Positions 1 through 7,447 of a stretch of DNA of 64,000 nt are shown piece by piece. The stretch spans positions 1 through 64,000 of the forward strand of contig DFZK01000012.1 in the NCBI GenBank assembly GCA_002382085.1. The letters run 5' to 3'. Every line of letters starts with the position of its first letter. Position 1 is the stretch's first letter. The DNA is from Sulfurospirillum sp. UBA4058 (GTDB taxonomy: Bacteria > Campylobacterota > Campylobacteria > Campylobacterales > Sulfurospirillaceae). Position numbers and translations under genes: made by a program. Under the pieces are notes generated by a model, which was not told where the DNA came from, searched no databases, and saw only the letters and a program-made list of their open reading frames with translations.

Positions 1-1853
1 GCGCCGTTGATAGAGCTAAAGCCTTGGAATGCGCCACCGCTAAAAGATGCGGTAAAACCATCTGTTTTAACCCTTACGAACAGTGGAATGGACGCGTCAT
101 CGAAGCTTTGCGTAGTCGTTTCAACATCGCCTTCTTTGATGGTTTTTACCGTACCGATCACATTACCATCACTATCACTCAAGGAAGTAAGGCTTATCTG
201 ATTGCCATTGGAGTTTAATACAATGCTTCCATTAAAGCCCTCAGGAAGTGTCACGGTCGATGAAGTGGAAAGTGCTTCAGCGATAGAACCTAAGAGTTCA
301 TCATTCACGGGGGTTGAGGAAGCTATGGTGTAATTTGATTCGGTGTATTGTCCTGTGACGACAAAGACTTTAGAACTTGTTGCATCGTATTGGATGATTT
401 GACCGTGGTCTGTGATAACAAAGGTATCGCCATTAGCTTTAATCGTACTGAACTTTCCGCCTGCATCTTCGATGATGGAAACATCGGTACTGTTTAAAGC
501 TGATTCTAAAGAAGCGATGGACGTATCAACAGTCGATACAGGTATGGGAAGATTGTTCTCTTTAAGATACGTCCTCCAAGCACTGTTTGCATCATTACTG
601 GCAAAGTAGAGATTTGTAAATTCTAATTTTGCAAGATCAATTTTCCCATTAGCGAGTAAATCTTCCATATAAGCTGCCGTAGCTTCAGCTGCTGAAATGT
701 CAATATTGGCATTATCTTTGATAAGATAATAATCTCCGTTACGATCGACAAGCACATTGCCGTTTGATAAAAACTTCATTTCAGTCGTTGTGATGAGATT
801 GCCATTTGCATCGTATGTTTCGGCAATGCTTTGTGGAATGTCATTTAAATAAGCAAAAGTTTCAATAGTCGAAGTCATCTTTTGACCGATTTGATTGAAT
901 TCTACAGTCGTACTAATTGAAGAATCTATTTCACTGTTATATTGCGTACTTTGCGTAAAAAATCCACCCTTTGCATTCAATGTAAAACTATCACCATTGT
1001 TTATATCAACCATGGAGACCGATTGATCTTGACAGATGATGATAGCGAGAGACTCACCGGTGAGAGTATTGATAACAAATTTTGTTCCATCCTCGGAACT
1101 TACAAGTGCTACATTATCACCATAACGCTCATTGATAGCATTTGTCCATGTTGAAGCTCTTTCGGCTGTAGCCTCTGCGGAAGAACCTATTTGCCCATCA
1201 GAATTGTCTGCTAAAGGCGGTAATGCCCCAATCCCATAATTTTCCCAATACGCTAAGCTATTTGAAACGCCATTCAAATCAGAAGCATCAGAAATTGGCT
1301 TGAGTAAGGTCGTATCATGGTCGGGATTATAGGTACTTGGTTTTACACGAAGAACTCCTTCGAATTTTTGAGAACCACCATTCTCGTCAGCATTCCAATA
1401 ACTTCCGCCATCACCTAAAATACCAAAATCAGGACCTTTACTTTGAGCACCGAAAAAAACGGCATTGCCAGATTTATCATAATGAGAAAAAAAAGCCATA
1501 TGTTGAGAATATTTTCCATTCGCGTCGGGATACTTAGATTGCCACATAAGAATATCCCCAGGCTGTAGAGTTCCCTGTTGTTGTGCATCAGTGGTGCTTA
1601 TATAATCAAAGTTATTCTTAGCATAAGGGGTTAATGTGGATCCTGTAAAAAGTGTACTTGTCGAGAAACCACTTTCAGGAACATCAATGCCACCTTCCCT
1701 AAGTCCAGTAGCAATGAGTGTGGAACAGTCGGCAAAACCAGGTTGATTTCTTTTGCTCTGACTGTATTGATACCCTTGACCTAAATAATGGGTAATTGCC
1801 GCCTTATATGCGCTTAGTCCTGGGTTAACACTTGTACTTGTATTATCTGCCAT
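1..1853 (-). CDS. Large protein with N-terminal NlpC/P60-like domain, probable type I secretion cargo (partial, C-terminus outside window)
   Basis: The frame is open from ATG 1853 to the left edge, giving at least 617 residues; I translated it by hand and found no stop. The N-terminus resembles an NlpC/P60 cysteine peptidase or amidase: Cys43 lies in FADCSTLIATGL, and a plausible catalytic His118 lies in QHMAFF. The rest is Ser/Thr/Asn/Asp-rich with many short segments such as SNGNVLVDRNGDYYL and GSIVLNSNGNQ, typical of secreted or surface proteins. There is no N-terminal signal peptide, which fits export by the type I ABC transporter encoded three genes upstream; a C-terminal secretion signal would lie off the edge. 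It starts inside the end of the upstream gene (11-nt overlap). The catalytic assignment and cargo role are inferences. Confidence 0.75.
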   Translation of the reverse strand, partial: MADNTSTSVNPGLSAYKAAITHYLGQGYQYSQSKRNQPGFADCSTLIATGLREGGIDVPESGFSTSTLFTGSTLTPYAKNNFDYISTTDAQQQGTLQPGDILMWQSKYPDANGKYSQHMAFFSHYDKSGNAVFFGAQSKGPDFGILGDGGSYWNADENGGSQKFEGVLRVKPSTYNPDHDTTLLKPISDASDLNGVSNSLAYWENYGIGALPPLADNSDGQIGSSAEATAERASTWTNAINERYGDNVALVSSEDGTKFVINTLTGESLAIIICQDQSVSMVDINNGDSFTLNAKGGFFTQSTQYNSEIDSSISTTVEFNQIGQKMTSTIETFAYLNDIPQSIAETYDANGNLITTTEMKFLSNGNVLVDRNGDYYLIKDNANIDISAAEATAAYMEDLLANGKIDLAKLEFTNLYFASNDANSAWRTYLKENNLPIPVSTVDTSIASLESALNSTDVSIIEDAGGKFSTIKANGDTFVITDHGQIIQYDATSSKVFVVTGQYTESNYTIASSTPVNDELLGSIAEALSTSSTVTLPEGFNGSIVLNSNGNQISLTSLSDSDGNVIGTVKTIKEGDVETTTQSFDDASIPLFVRVKTDGFTASFSGGAFQGFSSING

Positions 1854-2751
1854 TGAATTCTCCTTCTATTTTGTGTTTTGTCTTTTGTGTTTTGTGTGTT
1901 TTTTGGTAATTTAAAAGATCTGCTGTGATTTTATCGGCAAACAAGGTTTCTCTTTTCGCATGTTCTTCACTATAACCTGCACTATAACGACCAGGAGAAT
2001 GAATAATGCCCACCAATGACCTTGGTCGATAATTAGTGTAATACCCCATATTTGAACCTCCTTTTGAGTAATCGATGACTTTATTGGTATTGGTATTAAA
2101 GGTAAAACTAACACTTATAGGTTTCCCTCGATTTGAGATATCCCAAGATACGATAAAATCCTCATTGTCATTTCTACTTTGCCCTTCCACAAGTACGCCA
2201 ACCAAGCTACTCTCATATGTTAAAACTGCTGTATGGGTGTTTGGATCAATAGCTATGGACACTAAATGGGTATCTGTGTCTACAGCATAACTTTCTACGA
2301 CTGTTTGATTATTGAGCAATTTTTTTTCACTACCTTTACAAAAGTTATTCAAAAAATCATCTACAATAGGATATTCGGTTAATGCAGCTACAACGGGGCA
2401 TTCTTCGTATGGTTCACAACCACAAATTTCTCCATCCAAAAATAGTTTGGCAAATTTATCCCCTGCTTTTAATAGTTTATGCATCTGTTGTTTTTCAGAA
2501 GAGGAAACATTTGCAAGATATGTCTTTATTGCATCAGCCCCTTCAACCTTGATCTCAGGTAACGGTGCAGCATACGAAGCCAATCCTATAGCAAAAGCCA
2601 GTACAGACAAGCCTTTTCGAATTTTATCTATACAAAAGCATTGTAATAAAAAAATTGGTTTGACTTTTAAATTTTTCATATTACCCTCCCCTTGCAATTT
2701 GGTTTCCGATGTCATTTTGTCTAGCTCACGCCACCTTTTGACAAAGCCCAT
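1843..2751 (-). CDS. Exported protein of unknown function in type I secretion operon
   Basis: I do not recognise a family. A hydrophobic stretch (GLSVLAFAIGLASYA) followed by AAPLPEIK looks like a signal peptide. A Cys pair follows in the mature part (GEICGCEPYEECP), so a periplasmic or surface site with disulfides or metal binding is possible. Two starts are credible. ATG 2751 has AAAGGAGG 6 nt upstream; ATG 2679 (MKNLKVKPIF), 24 codons later in the same frame, has GGGGAGGG 4-5 nt upstream. The second gives a shorter n-region before the hydrophobic core. The 3' end overlaps the NlpC/P60 gene by 11 nt, so the two are probably translationally coupled. Position suggests an accessory factor for the secreted protein, but nothing in the sequence proves it. 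Confidence 0.7.
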   Translation of the reverse strand: MGFVKRWRELDKMTSETKLQGEGNMKNLKVKPIFLLQCFCIDKIRKGLSVLAFAIGLASYAAPLPEIKVEGADAIKTYLANVSSSEKQQMHKLLKAGDKFAKLFLDGEICGCEPYEECPVVAALTEYPIVDDFLNNFCKGSEKKLLNNQTVVESYAVDTDTHLVSIAIDPNTHTAVLTYESSLVGVLVEGQSRNDNEDFIVSWDISNRGKPISVSFTFNTNTNKVIDYSKGGSNMGYYTNYRPRSLVGIIHSPGRYSAGYSEEHAKRETLFADKITADLLNYQKTHKTQKTKHKIEGEFNGR

Positions 2752-2781
2752 AATTTGCCTCCTTTGGTGTTCTTTGATTCT

Positions 2782-2791
2782 TTACATGTAA
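2782..2791. repeat. TTACATGTAA palindrome, intergenic copy
   Basis: Perfect 10-bp copy of the recurrent palindrome, in the short gap between the GNAT gene and the exported-protein gene. Confidence 0.8.
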
Positions 2792-2793
2792 AA

Positions 2794-3258
2794 CTAAAGC
2801 TTTAACGCATAATTCCCACCAACAGGGCTAAAACCAAGTCGTTTGAAGAATTTATCCATCTTGCCTGAATCATCACCGCTGTTGACCCCTGCGGAGAGTT
2901 CTACAGCCCCTCTGTTTTCTGCCCACGTTCGAAAGGCTTTCAAAAGTCTCAGAGCCGCTCCACTCATTCTTTTCTCAGGGAGTACATCATAGTGGATGAT
3001 GCTAGCAACGATCTGATCGGAAAAAAAGTGTCGTTCAACACACCCGATGAGCCCACCGACACCTTTTCCTTCACTGTCTTCTGCGACAAAGAAGCAGTGT
3101 GTACCATTTTTATGCCCAGAGTCAATAACAGCTCTAAACTGCGATGTTAATCGTGCTTCATTAAACACATAGTCTTTAAATCTAGTCCGTGCATGGAAAA
3201 ATCTTCCAATCTCTACAAATGTAGGAATGTCTTCTAATGTTGCGTATCGTATGGTCAT
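2794..3258 (-). CDS. GNAT-family N-acetyltransferase
   Basis: The 154-residue length, N-terminus MTIRYATLEDIPTFVEIG and strand pattern fit the GNAT acyl-CoA N-acyltransferase fold. The segment VGGLIGCVERHFF corresponds to the central strands, and PEKRMSGAALRLLKAFRTWAE to the acetyl-CoA pyrophosphate loop and following helix, although the classic Q/RxxGxG/A loop is degenerate. The ATG overlaps the stop of the upstream ABC transporter (ATGA), so they are cotranscribed and probably coupled. Toxin-activating acyltransferases such as HlyC also belong to the wider GNAT superfamily and sit beside type I exporters, but this protein does not read as HlyC. Modification of the secreted cargo is a guess; the substrate is unknown. 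Confidence 0.8.
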   Translation of the reverse strand: MTIRYATLEDIPTFVEIGRFFHARTRFKDYVFNEARLTSQFRAVIDSGHKNGTHCFFVAEDSEGKGVGGLIGCVERHFFSDQIVASIIHYDVLPEKRMSGAALRLLKAFRTWAENRGAVELSAGVNSGDDSGKMDKFFKRLGFSPVGGNYALKL

Positions 3259-5489
3259 GCGGTTGCTATCTCCTTCGTGGGTGCTATGGTAGTATTGTCG
3301 CCAATGCGGATGATGTGATCGACTTTTAAACTTTTAGGAAGTGCATGGGTGATGAAAAGCATCGTGACTTTGCCATGCAGTTGATTGACTGTTGCGGCAA
3401 AGTGCTCCGCTGTCCCTGCATCAAGGGCACTCGTTGCTTCATCGAAGATGAGAATCTTTGGACGTTTAAGCAAAGCCCTAGCAATAGCAAGGCGTTGTCT
3501 CTGCCCACCCGAAAGCCCTGCGCCCCTCTCACCTATGACTGTTTTATAACCTTGGGGAAGTTTTTCAATGGTGTCGTGAATCTCTGAGAGTTTACACACT
3601 TGAACGATTTGCTCAAACGTTGCATGAGGATTGGCTGCTATTAGGTTGTCGTAAATGCTTCCTGAAAAAAGGACTGTCTCTTGAGGCACCACGCCAAAGT
3701 AGTGGCGCAGTTCATTGGCTGAGAAGTTTTTGATGTCCGTTCCATCGATGCGAATGCGACCGTTGTTAGGTTGGTAAAAGCCTTGAAGGATTTTGGCAAA
3801 TGTACTTTTACCCGAACCCGATGGACCCATGATGACAACGGTGGAACCTGCTTGAACATTGAGTGAGAAATCTTCGTATAAAAAAGGAAGCTGTTCGTTA
3901 TAACGAAAGCCGAGGCTATCGATCTCGATGGCACCTTTACCCTCTTTAAGACGGGAGGGTTGCATGGTATAAGGCTCCGTTGGAGCGTCCATCACATCGC
4001 CAAGACGTTTCACAGATAAGGAAGCTTGTTGAAACTGTTGCCAAAGTCCTACGAGACGCATAACAGGTTGGGAAAGTTTGCCAGAGAACATTTGAAAGGC
4101 AACCAGCATACCGATGGTAAACTCGGTACTTTTCATAACGGTATAAGCGCCCAAAACTAAAATGAGTAGCGTTAAAAACTGCTCTAAAAAAGAGGCAATG
4201 GTATTGTACGTATTGGCAAGCTGTTTGGTTTTAAAGGTAGCAAGAAGATACTCCGCCAAATAGTCCGAAAAGCGAGAGCGAAGCTGAGGCTCCATCTGAA
4301 GACTTTTCACGGTTTCTACTCCTGCAATGTACTCTGTTAAAAATGCTTGATTGCGAGCACCTAATAAAAATTGATCGTTAAGTTGTCTTTGAAAAATAGG
4401 AGCTATAAAAAAACTCATGAGAGCTATCACACTTAAAACCGCAAGCGTCACCAATGTCAACATCACACTGTAGTAAAACATAATGCCTATAAAGATCACT
4501 AAGAAGGGAAGATCTAGCACTAAACTTACAGCGGCACTGGCGATGAATTCTCGTATCGTTTCCACACCATGTAGTCGTGCCGCAATGACACCCGTAGGTC
4601 TGTTCTCAAAGTAACGAGGGGGAAGTTTGAACAGATGATCAAATACACCTGCGGCTAAAACGGCATCAACACGGTTGCCCGTATGAAGGACTAAATACTG
4701 CCTAACCCATGAAAGAATGGAAGAAAAAATCATAAACACGCATAGCCCAAAAGCAATGACCATTAAAGTACTTTCTGTGCGATGCACAACAACTTTATCG
4801 ATAATCGCTTGTGTAAAAAGAGGTGTACCTAAGGCTAAAAGCTGAATAACCAGTGAAGCCAAGAGAACATCGCTCCATACTTTTTTATATTTAAAAAGTT
4901 CTGGTAAAAACCATGAAAAACCAAAATGTCCTTTTTCTTGACTTTTTACGGCATCTGGGTCACTTAAGCTCTCCTGCTCTTTGGCGATCAATACAACACT
5001 CCCCAAATAGCGCTTTGAAAAATCTTCTAAAGAGAGTTGTACGGGTGTGTTAGTGTTGGCTTCAAACATCATAACACGCTCATCGGTGACATCGGTAAGC
5101 AGTGCTATAGAAGAAACATTGCCCTCTTCTGCTTTTGAGGATGATACAAGTGCAAAGCAGGGGAAAGAGAGTTTTTTTAATTGATGTGGTTTCCGAGAAA
5201 GCGTTTTACTTTTAAAGCCCATATGCCTTATAGCACGTATCAAAGAATCCATACTTAATGGCAATGGAAATTGATTGAGTATAAGCTCGGGATCAAATGC
5301 TATACGATTCAGCGCGCAAATGCTACCTACTGCCCATATAAATTCATCCGGTAAAAGAATATGATCTGAACTTACGATAGAAGAATGCCAAGGATTATGT
5401 AGTTTTGAAACAAAACGCCTTAACATGGAACACCGCCAGATACGTGTATACCTCTCATGAGCCCCCTCTTTGAGTAACACAAAATACAT
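3255..5489 (-). CDS. Type I secretion ABC transporter (HlyB/LapB-like) with C39-like N-terminal domain
   Basis: Inner-membrane exporter of 744 aa. Order: an N-terminal peptidase-C39-like domain (about residues 30-165) with no cysteine at the catalytic position, so a non-cleaving cargo-docking domain as in HlyB; a six-helix ABC membrane domain (about 190-470); and a C-terminal ATPase with Walker A GPSGSGKST, signature LSGGQ (near 659) and Walker B ILIFDEATSALD. Families of this design export RTX-type proteins in one step together with a membrane fusion protein and a TolC-like channel; neither partner is visible here. ATG 5489 has a poor ribosome site; ATG 5426 (MLRRFVSK) is the alternative start and would remove a 21-residue tail unusual for the family. 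It opens a four-gene operon with the GNAT, the exported protein and the NlpC/P60-headed protein. Confidence 0.92.
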   Translation of the reverse strand: MYFVLLKEGAHERYTRIWRCSMLRRFVSKLHNPWHSSIVSSDHILLPDEFIWAVGSICALNRIAFDPELILNQFPLPLSMDSLIRAIRHMGFKSKTLSRKPHQLKKLSFPCFALVSSSKAEEGNVSSIALLTDVTDERVMMFEANTNTPVQLSLEDFSKRYLGSVVLIAKEQESLSDPDAVKSQEKGHFGFSWFLPELFKYKKVWSDVLLASLVIQLLALGTPLFTQAIIDKVVVHRTESTLMVIAFGLCVFMIFSSILSWVRQYLVLHTGNRVDAVLAAGVFDHLFKLPPRYFENRPTGVIAARLHGVETIREFIASAAVSLVLDLPFLVIFIGIMFYYSVMLTLVTLAVLSVIALMSFFIAPIFQRQLNDQFLLGARNQAFLTEYIAGVETVKSLQMEPQLRSRFSDYLAEYLLATFKTKQLANTYNTIASFLEQFLTLLILVLGAYTVMKSTEFTIGMLVAFQMFSGKLSQPVMRLVGLWQQFQQASLSVKRLGDVMDAPTEPYTMQPSRLKEGKGAIEIDSLGFRYNEQLPFLYEDFSLNVQAGSTVVIMGPSGSGKSTFAKILQGFYQPNNGRIRIDGTDIKNFSANELRHYFGVVPQETVLFSGSIYDNLIAANPHATFEQIVQVCKLSEIHDTIEKLPQGYKTVIGERGAGLSGGQRQRLAIARALLKRPKILIFDEATSALDAGTAEHFAATVNQLHGKVTMLFITHALPKSLKVDHIIRIGDNTTIAPTKEIATA

Positions 5490-5523
5490 CTGATTGTCTG
5501 TAATATAAAAGTGATATTTTAGT

Positions 5524-5548
5524 CGTTATAACCTTAAAAATTATAACG
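5524..5548 (-). promoter_or_regulatory. Inverted repeat over putative -10 of secretion operon
   Basis: CGTTATAA and TTATAACG form perfect 8-bp arms separated by 9 bp. On the minus strand one arm contains TATAAT (5540-5545), a good -10 box about 50 bp before the exporter start. No strong -35 is visible, which would fit activator or alternative control. Confidence 0.45.
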
Positions 5549-5590
5549 AAAAGTATTATTTTTTATAAAAAAATAGGTAATTTAGACTCT

Positions 5591-5609
5591 ATATGCAAAA
5601 ATTGCATAT
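5591..5609. promoter_or_regulatory. Palindrome ATATGCAA-N3-TTGCATAT, operator-like
   Basis: Perfect 8-bp inverted repeat with a 3-bp spacer, about 45 bp upstream of the putative -10 of the secretion operon and on the same side as the small HTH regulator. It resembles a dimeric repressor or activator site; the binding protein is unknown. Confidence 0.4.
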
Positions 5610-5837
5610 TTATTGTCGAACATGTTGCGATGACAATTACAATCTAAATAATGCCTACAACGTTTAGAAATCAATGATTGATGAAGATGAGAGCTTTGAA
5701 TTTAAAATCAAGCTTGGATCAATAACATATTTTTTTGAACATCATTCCAAAAGAAACACAATTTGAGCCATGTTAGATATTATTAAAATCCTCAAATATT
5801 CTAAAAATTAAGTTTTCAAAAACAAAAGAAAAGGGGG

Positions 5838-6011
5838 TTATCGAACGGGGTGTTTAATACGTTTTTTATGGCGCATAAAAATTAATCTAAAGAAGTGTTT
5901 TAATTCACCTTTGCTCTCTTTAAGACGGGAGAAGAATGTCTCTTTTTCGGTCATAGCCGTAAAAATATCGTTTAGTGCTTTGCGTTCATTTTGAGAGAGC
6001 GTACTCATCAT
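5838..6011 (-). CDS. Small basic protein downstream of HTH regulator
   Basis: 57 codons starting MMSTLSQNERKALNDIF and ending KKRIKHPVR. The start overlaps the stop of the upstream HTH gene (ATGATGA; a second ATG at 6008 is possible), a coupling that supports a real gene despite its size. It is rich in Lys, Arg and Phe, predicted helical, with no signal peptide or membrane segment. I recognise no domain. Overlap with a regulator suggests a partner or antitoxin/toxin-like pairing, but the composition does not point to a known family. Confidence 0.6.
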   Translation of the reverse strand: MMSTLSQNERKALNDIFTAMTEKETFFSRLKESKGELKHFFRLIFMRHKKRIKHPVR

Positions 6012-6253
6012 GCATCCTTTGAATCTTTAACAATACGTTTAATCAATCTGATCGCATCGTCTTCATCAAGCTCTCCTAGCATTTTAAAAATCGCTAAAGC
6101 CGCTTGAGGCATGGAGTTGCCTAATCTCCAATCCTGATACGTTCGCATCGATACGCCGAGTTTATCCGCCATTTCACGCTGAGAAATCTTCTTTCCCAAA
6201 TACTTCGATTCGACAGCATTATGAAGCAGATTAAAAATATCGTTTGTTTTCAT
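6008..6253 (-). CDS. Small helix-turn-helix (XRE/Cro-like) regulator
   Basis: 81 aa from ATG 6253; an upstream in-frame TTG would add six residues but has no better ribosome site. The segment KISQREMADKLGVSMRTYQDWRLGNSMP is a helix-turn-helix of the Cro/CI type, with REMADKLGV as the first helix and SMRTYQDWRLG as the recognition helix. The C-terminus (DEDDAIRLIKRIVK) is an amphipathic helix that may dimerise. It overlaps the 57-aa gene and lies downstream of AT-rich DNA holding a 10-bp inverted repeat (6403-6428), a possible self-operator. It could control the nearby secretion operon, but that is position-based inference. Confidence 0.75.
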   Translation of the reverse strand: MKTNDIFNLLHNAVESKYLGKKISQREMADKLGVSMRTYQDWRLGNSMPQAALAIFKMLGELDEDDAIRLIKRIVKDSKDA

Positions 6254-6402
6254 GTATACGATTCTAACCAATACCGGATTAATTATACATAAATAGGATA
6301 TTTCATAAGTTATTATATCTTAAAAATGATGTTTTAGTATATATTTATAATTAAATTTGACATAAATATCTTTATTTTTTACTTTTTATACAATAAATAT
6401 AT

Positions 6403-6428
6403 ATTTTATACGTAAAACCGTATAAAAT
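6403..6428. promoter_or_regulatory. Inverted repeat ATTTTATACG-N6-CGTATAAAAT
   Basis: Perfect 10-bp arms with a 6-bp spacer in the AT-rich gap between the HTH regulator gene (start 6253) and the rpsO terminator. Likely an operator for the HTH protein. The rest of 6254-6510 is AT-rich with several TATA-like boxes and no gene that I can support. Confidence 0.45.
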
Positions 6429-6510
6429 TATCAATCAAAAGTTTCCAAGCATATGGTTGTAAAATATTGCGGCATCGGTAAAAAGAGGGGGGGGAAGAGA
6501 CAAACGGGGC

Positions 6511-6549
6511 AAAAAAAAAGCCGAGTATAGCAAAAAATGCTATCTCGGC
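6511..6549 (-). terminator. Intrinsic terminator of rpsO
   Basis: On the minus strand GCCGAG-A-TAGCA pairs with TGCTA-TA-CTCGGC around a short T loop, followed by nine T residues. It lies 19 nt after the rpsO stop. Confidence 0.85.
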
Positions 6550-6567
6550 ACGGAAGGACAAACGATA

Positions 6568-6840
6568 TTATTTGTCGCGGATAGAAAGTTCTTTAATAAC
6601 TTTGCTGTATGTAGCAAAATCTTTACGTTTAAGGTATTGCATTAAACGTTTTCTTTGTCCGACAAGTTTTAAGAGACCAAGGCGTGAAGAGTGATCTTTC
6701 GCATTAAGTTTAAGGTGTTCCGTTAAATCGCTGATTCTTTTTGAAAGAAGTGCAATTTGAACCTCCGGTGAACCTGTGTCACCCTCTTTTCTACCGAATT
6801 GTGAAACAATAACTTGTTTTTCCGCCGAACCTAAAGCCAT
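6568..6840 (-). CDS. rpsO: 30S ribosomal protein S15
   Basis: The 90-aa length is that of the family. It carries the S15 core GDTGSPEVQIALLSKRISDLTEHLK followed by DHSSRLGLLKLVGQRKRLMQYLKR, the conserved helix that binds the central domain of 16S rRNA. S15 is an early assembly protein of the 30S platform. AGGAGG lies 5 nt upstream of the ATG. A sigma-70 promoter stands upstream and an intrinsic terminator downstream, so it is monocistronic. It is divergent from the Rrf2 regulator and flhA, an order shared with Campylobacter. Confidence 0.98.
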   Translation of the reverse strand: MALGSAEKQVIVSQFGRKEGDTGSPEVQIALLSKRISDLTEHLKLNAKDHSSRLGLLKLVGQRKRLMQYLKRKDFATYSKVIKELSIRDK

Positions 6841-6886
6841 AACGACCTCCTGATTGGTAATTTTTGTTGCTTTTTAAAAGCCTGAA

Positions 6887-6915
6887 ATTGTATCTTAAAG
6901 AACGAAAATTGTCAA
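6887..6915 (-). promoter_or_regulatory. Sigma-70 promoter of rpsO
   Basis: On the minus strand TTGACA (6910-6915), a 17-bp spacer and TACAAT (6887-6892), 47 bp before the rpsO start codon. Confidence 0.7.
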
Positions 6916-7033
6916 TAAACCCTTCCGTAACACTTTGAGGCGATGCATACGAACTATCTTATGAATTAAAGCTAACTCTAACGTTTATTTAGTACAATAT
7001 TTCTCTTAATTAAAGAAAACCGAGGATGCATGG

Positions 7034-7438
7034 ATGCTCTTAACCAAAGCTAGCGAATACGCTCTATTGTCACTGATTATTATTGCACAAAAAAACTCGC
7101 CGCAAGACGTCGATACGCTTTCAAACCAATTAGGTATTTCTAAAAGCTTCTTAGCCAAAATCCTCCAATCGCTTGCCAAAGAAAATATTTTAAGCTCTTT
7201 CAAAGGGGCTCACGGCGGTTTTATGCTGGCGAAAAAACCGGATGAACTAACGCTAAAAGCCATTGTGGAATGTGCCGAAAAAAAACAAACCGTCGTTTTC
7301 GAATGCTCCCCTTCATCGCAAAAATGTCCCGGAGGCAAAGGAGATTTTTGCCGCGTTTGGCCGATCTTAAATAGACTTCAATCAAAAATTGACCATTTTT
7401 TGGATAATATGACGCTTAAAGATATTATCGAAATTTAG
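7034..7438 (+). CDS. Rrf2-family Fe-S type transcriptional regulator
   Basis: 134 aa. The N-terminal winged helix-turn-helix of the Rrf2 family is clear: KASEYALLSLI, then DTLSNQLGISKSFLAKILQSLAKENIL as the recognition unit and FKGAHGGFMLAK as the wing. Four cysteines (80, 91, 98, 106) lie in the region where IscR, NsrR and RsrR ligate a 2Fe-2S or 4Fe-4S cluster; the ECSPSSQKCPGG...FC spacing fits a cluster sensor. The stop is 9 nt before flhA, so both form one transcript. Cysteine ligation and signal (NO, oxygen or redox) are inferred. The same regulator-flhA pairing occurs in Campylobacter, suggesting a conserved link to the flagellar export gate. Confidence 0.9.
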   Translation: MLLTKASEYALLSLIIIAQKNSPQDVDTLSNQLGISKSFLAKILQSLAKENILSSFKGAHGGFMLAKKPDELTLKAIVECAEKKQTVVFECSPSSQKCPGGKGDFCRVWPILNRLQSKIDHFLDNMTLKDIIEI

Positions 7439-7447
7439 AGGTCTTTA

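Larger units (their letters stand above)
5490..5837. other. AT-rich non-coding stretch upstream of secretion operon
   Basis: I find no credible gene here. It holds the inverted repeats at 5524-5548 and 5591-5609 and a possible -10 box (TATAAT on the minus strand, 5540-5545) for the exporter operon. Confidence 0.6.

Noticed and set aside
7..1537. Several plus-strand frames of 60-70 codons at the left edge
   Set aside because: The minus strand is open throughout and reads as one protein; the plus frames lack ribosome sites.
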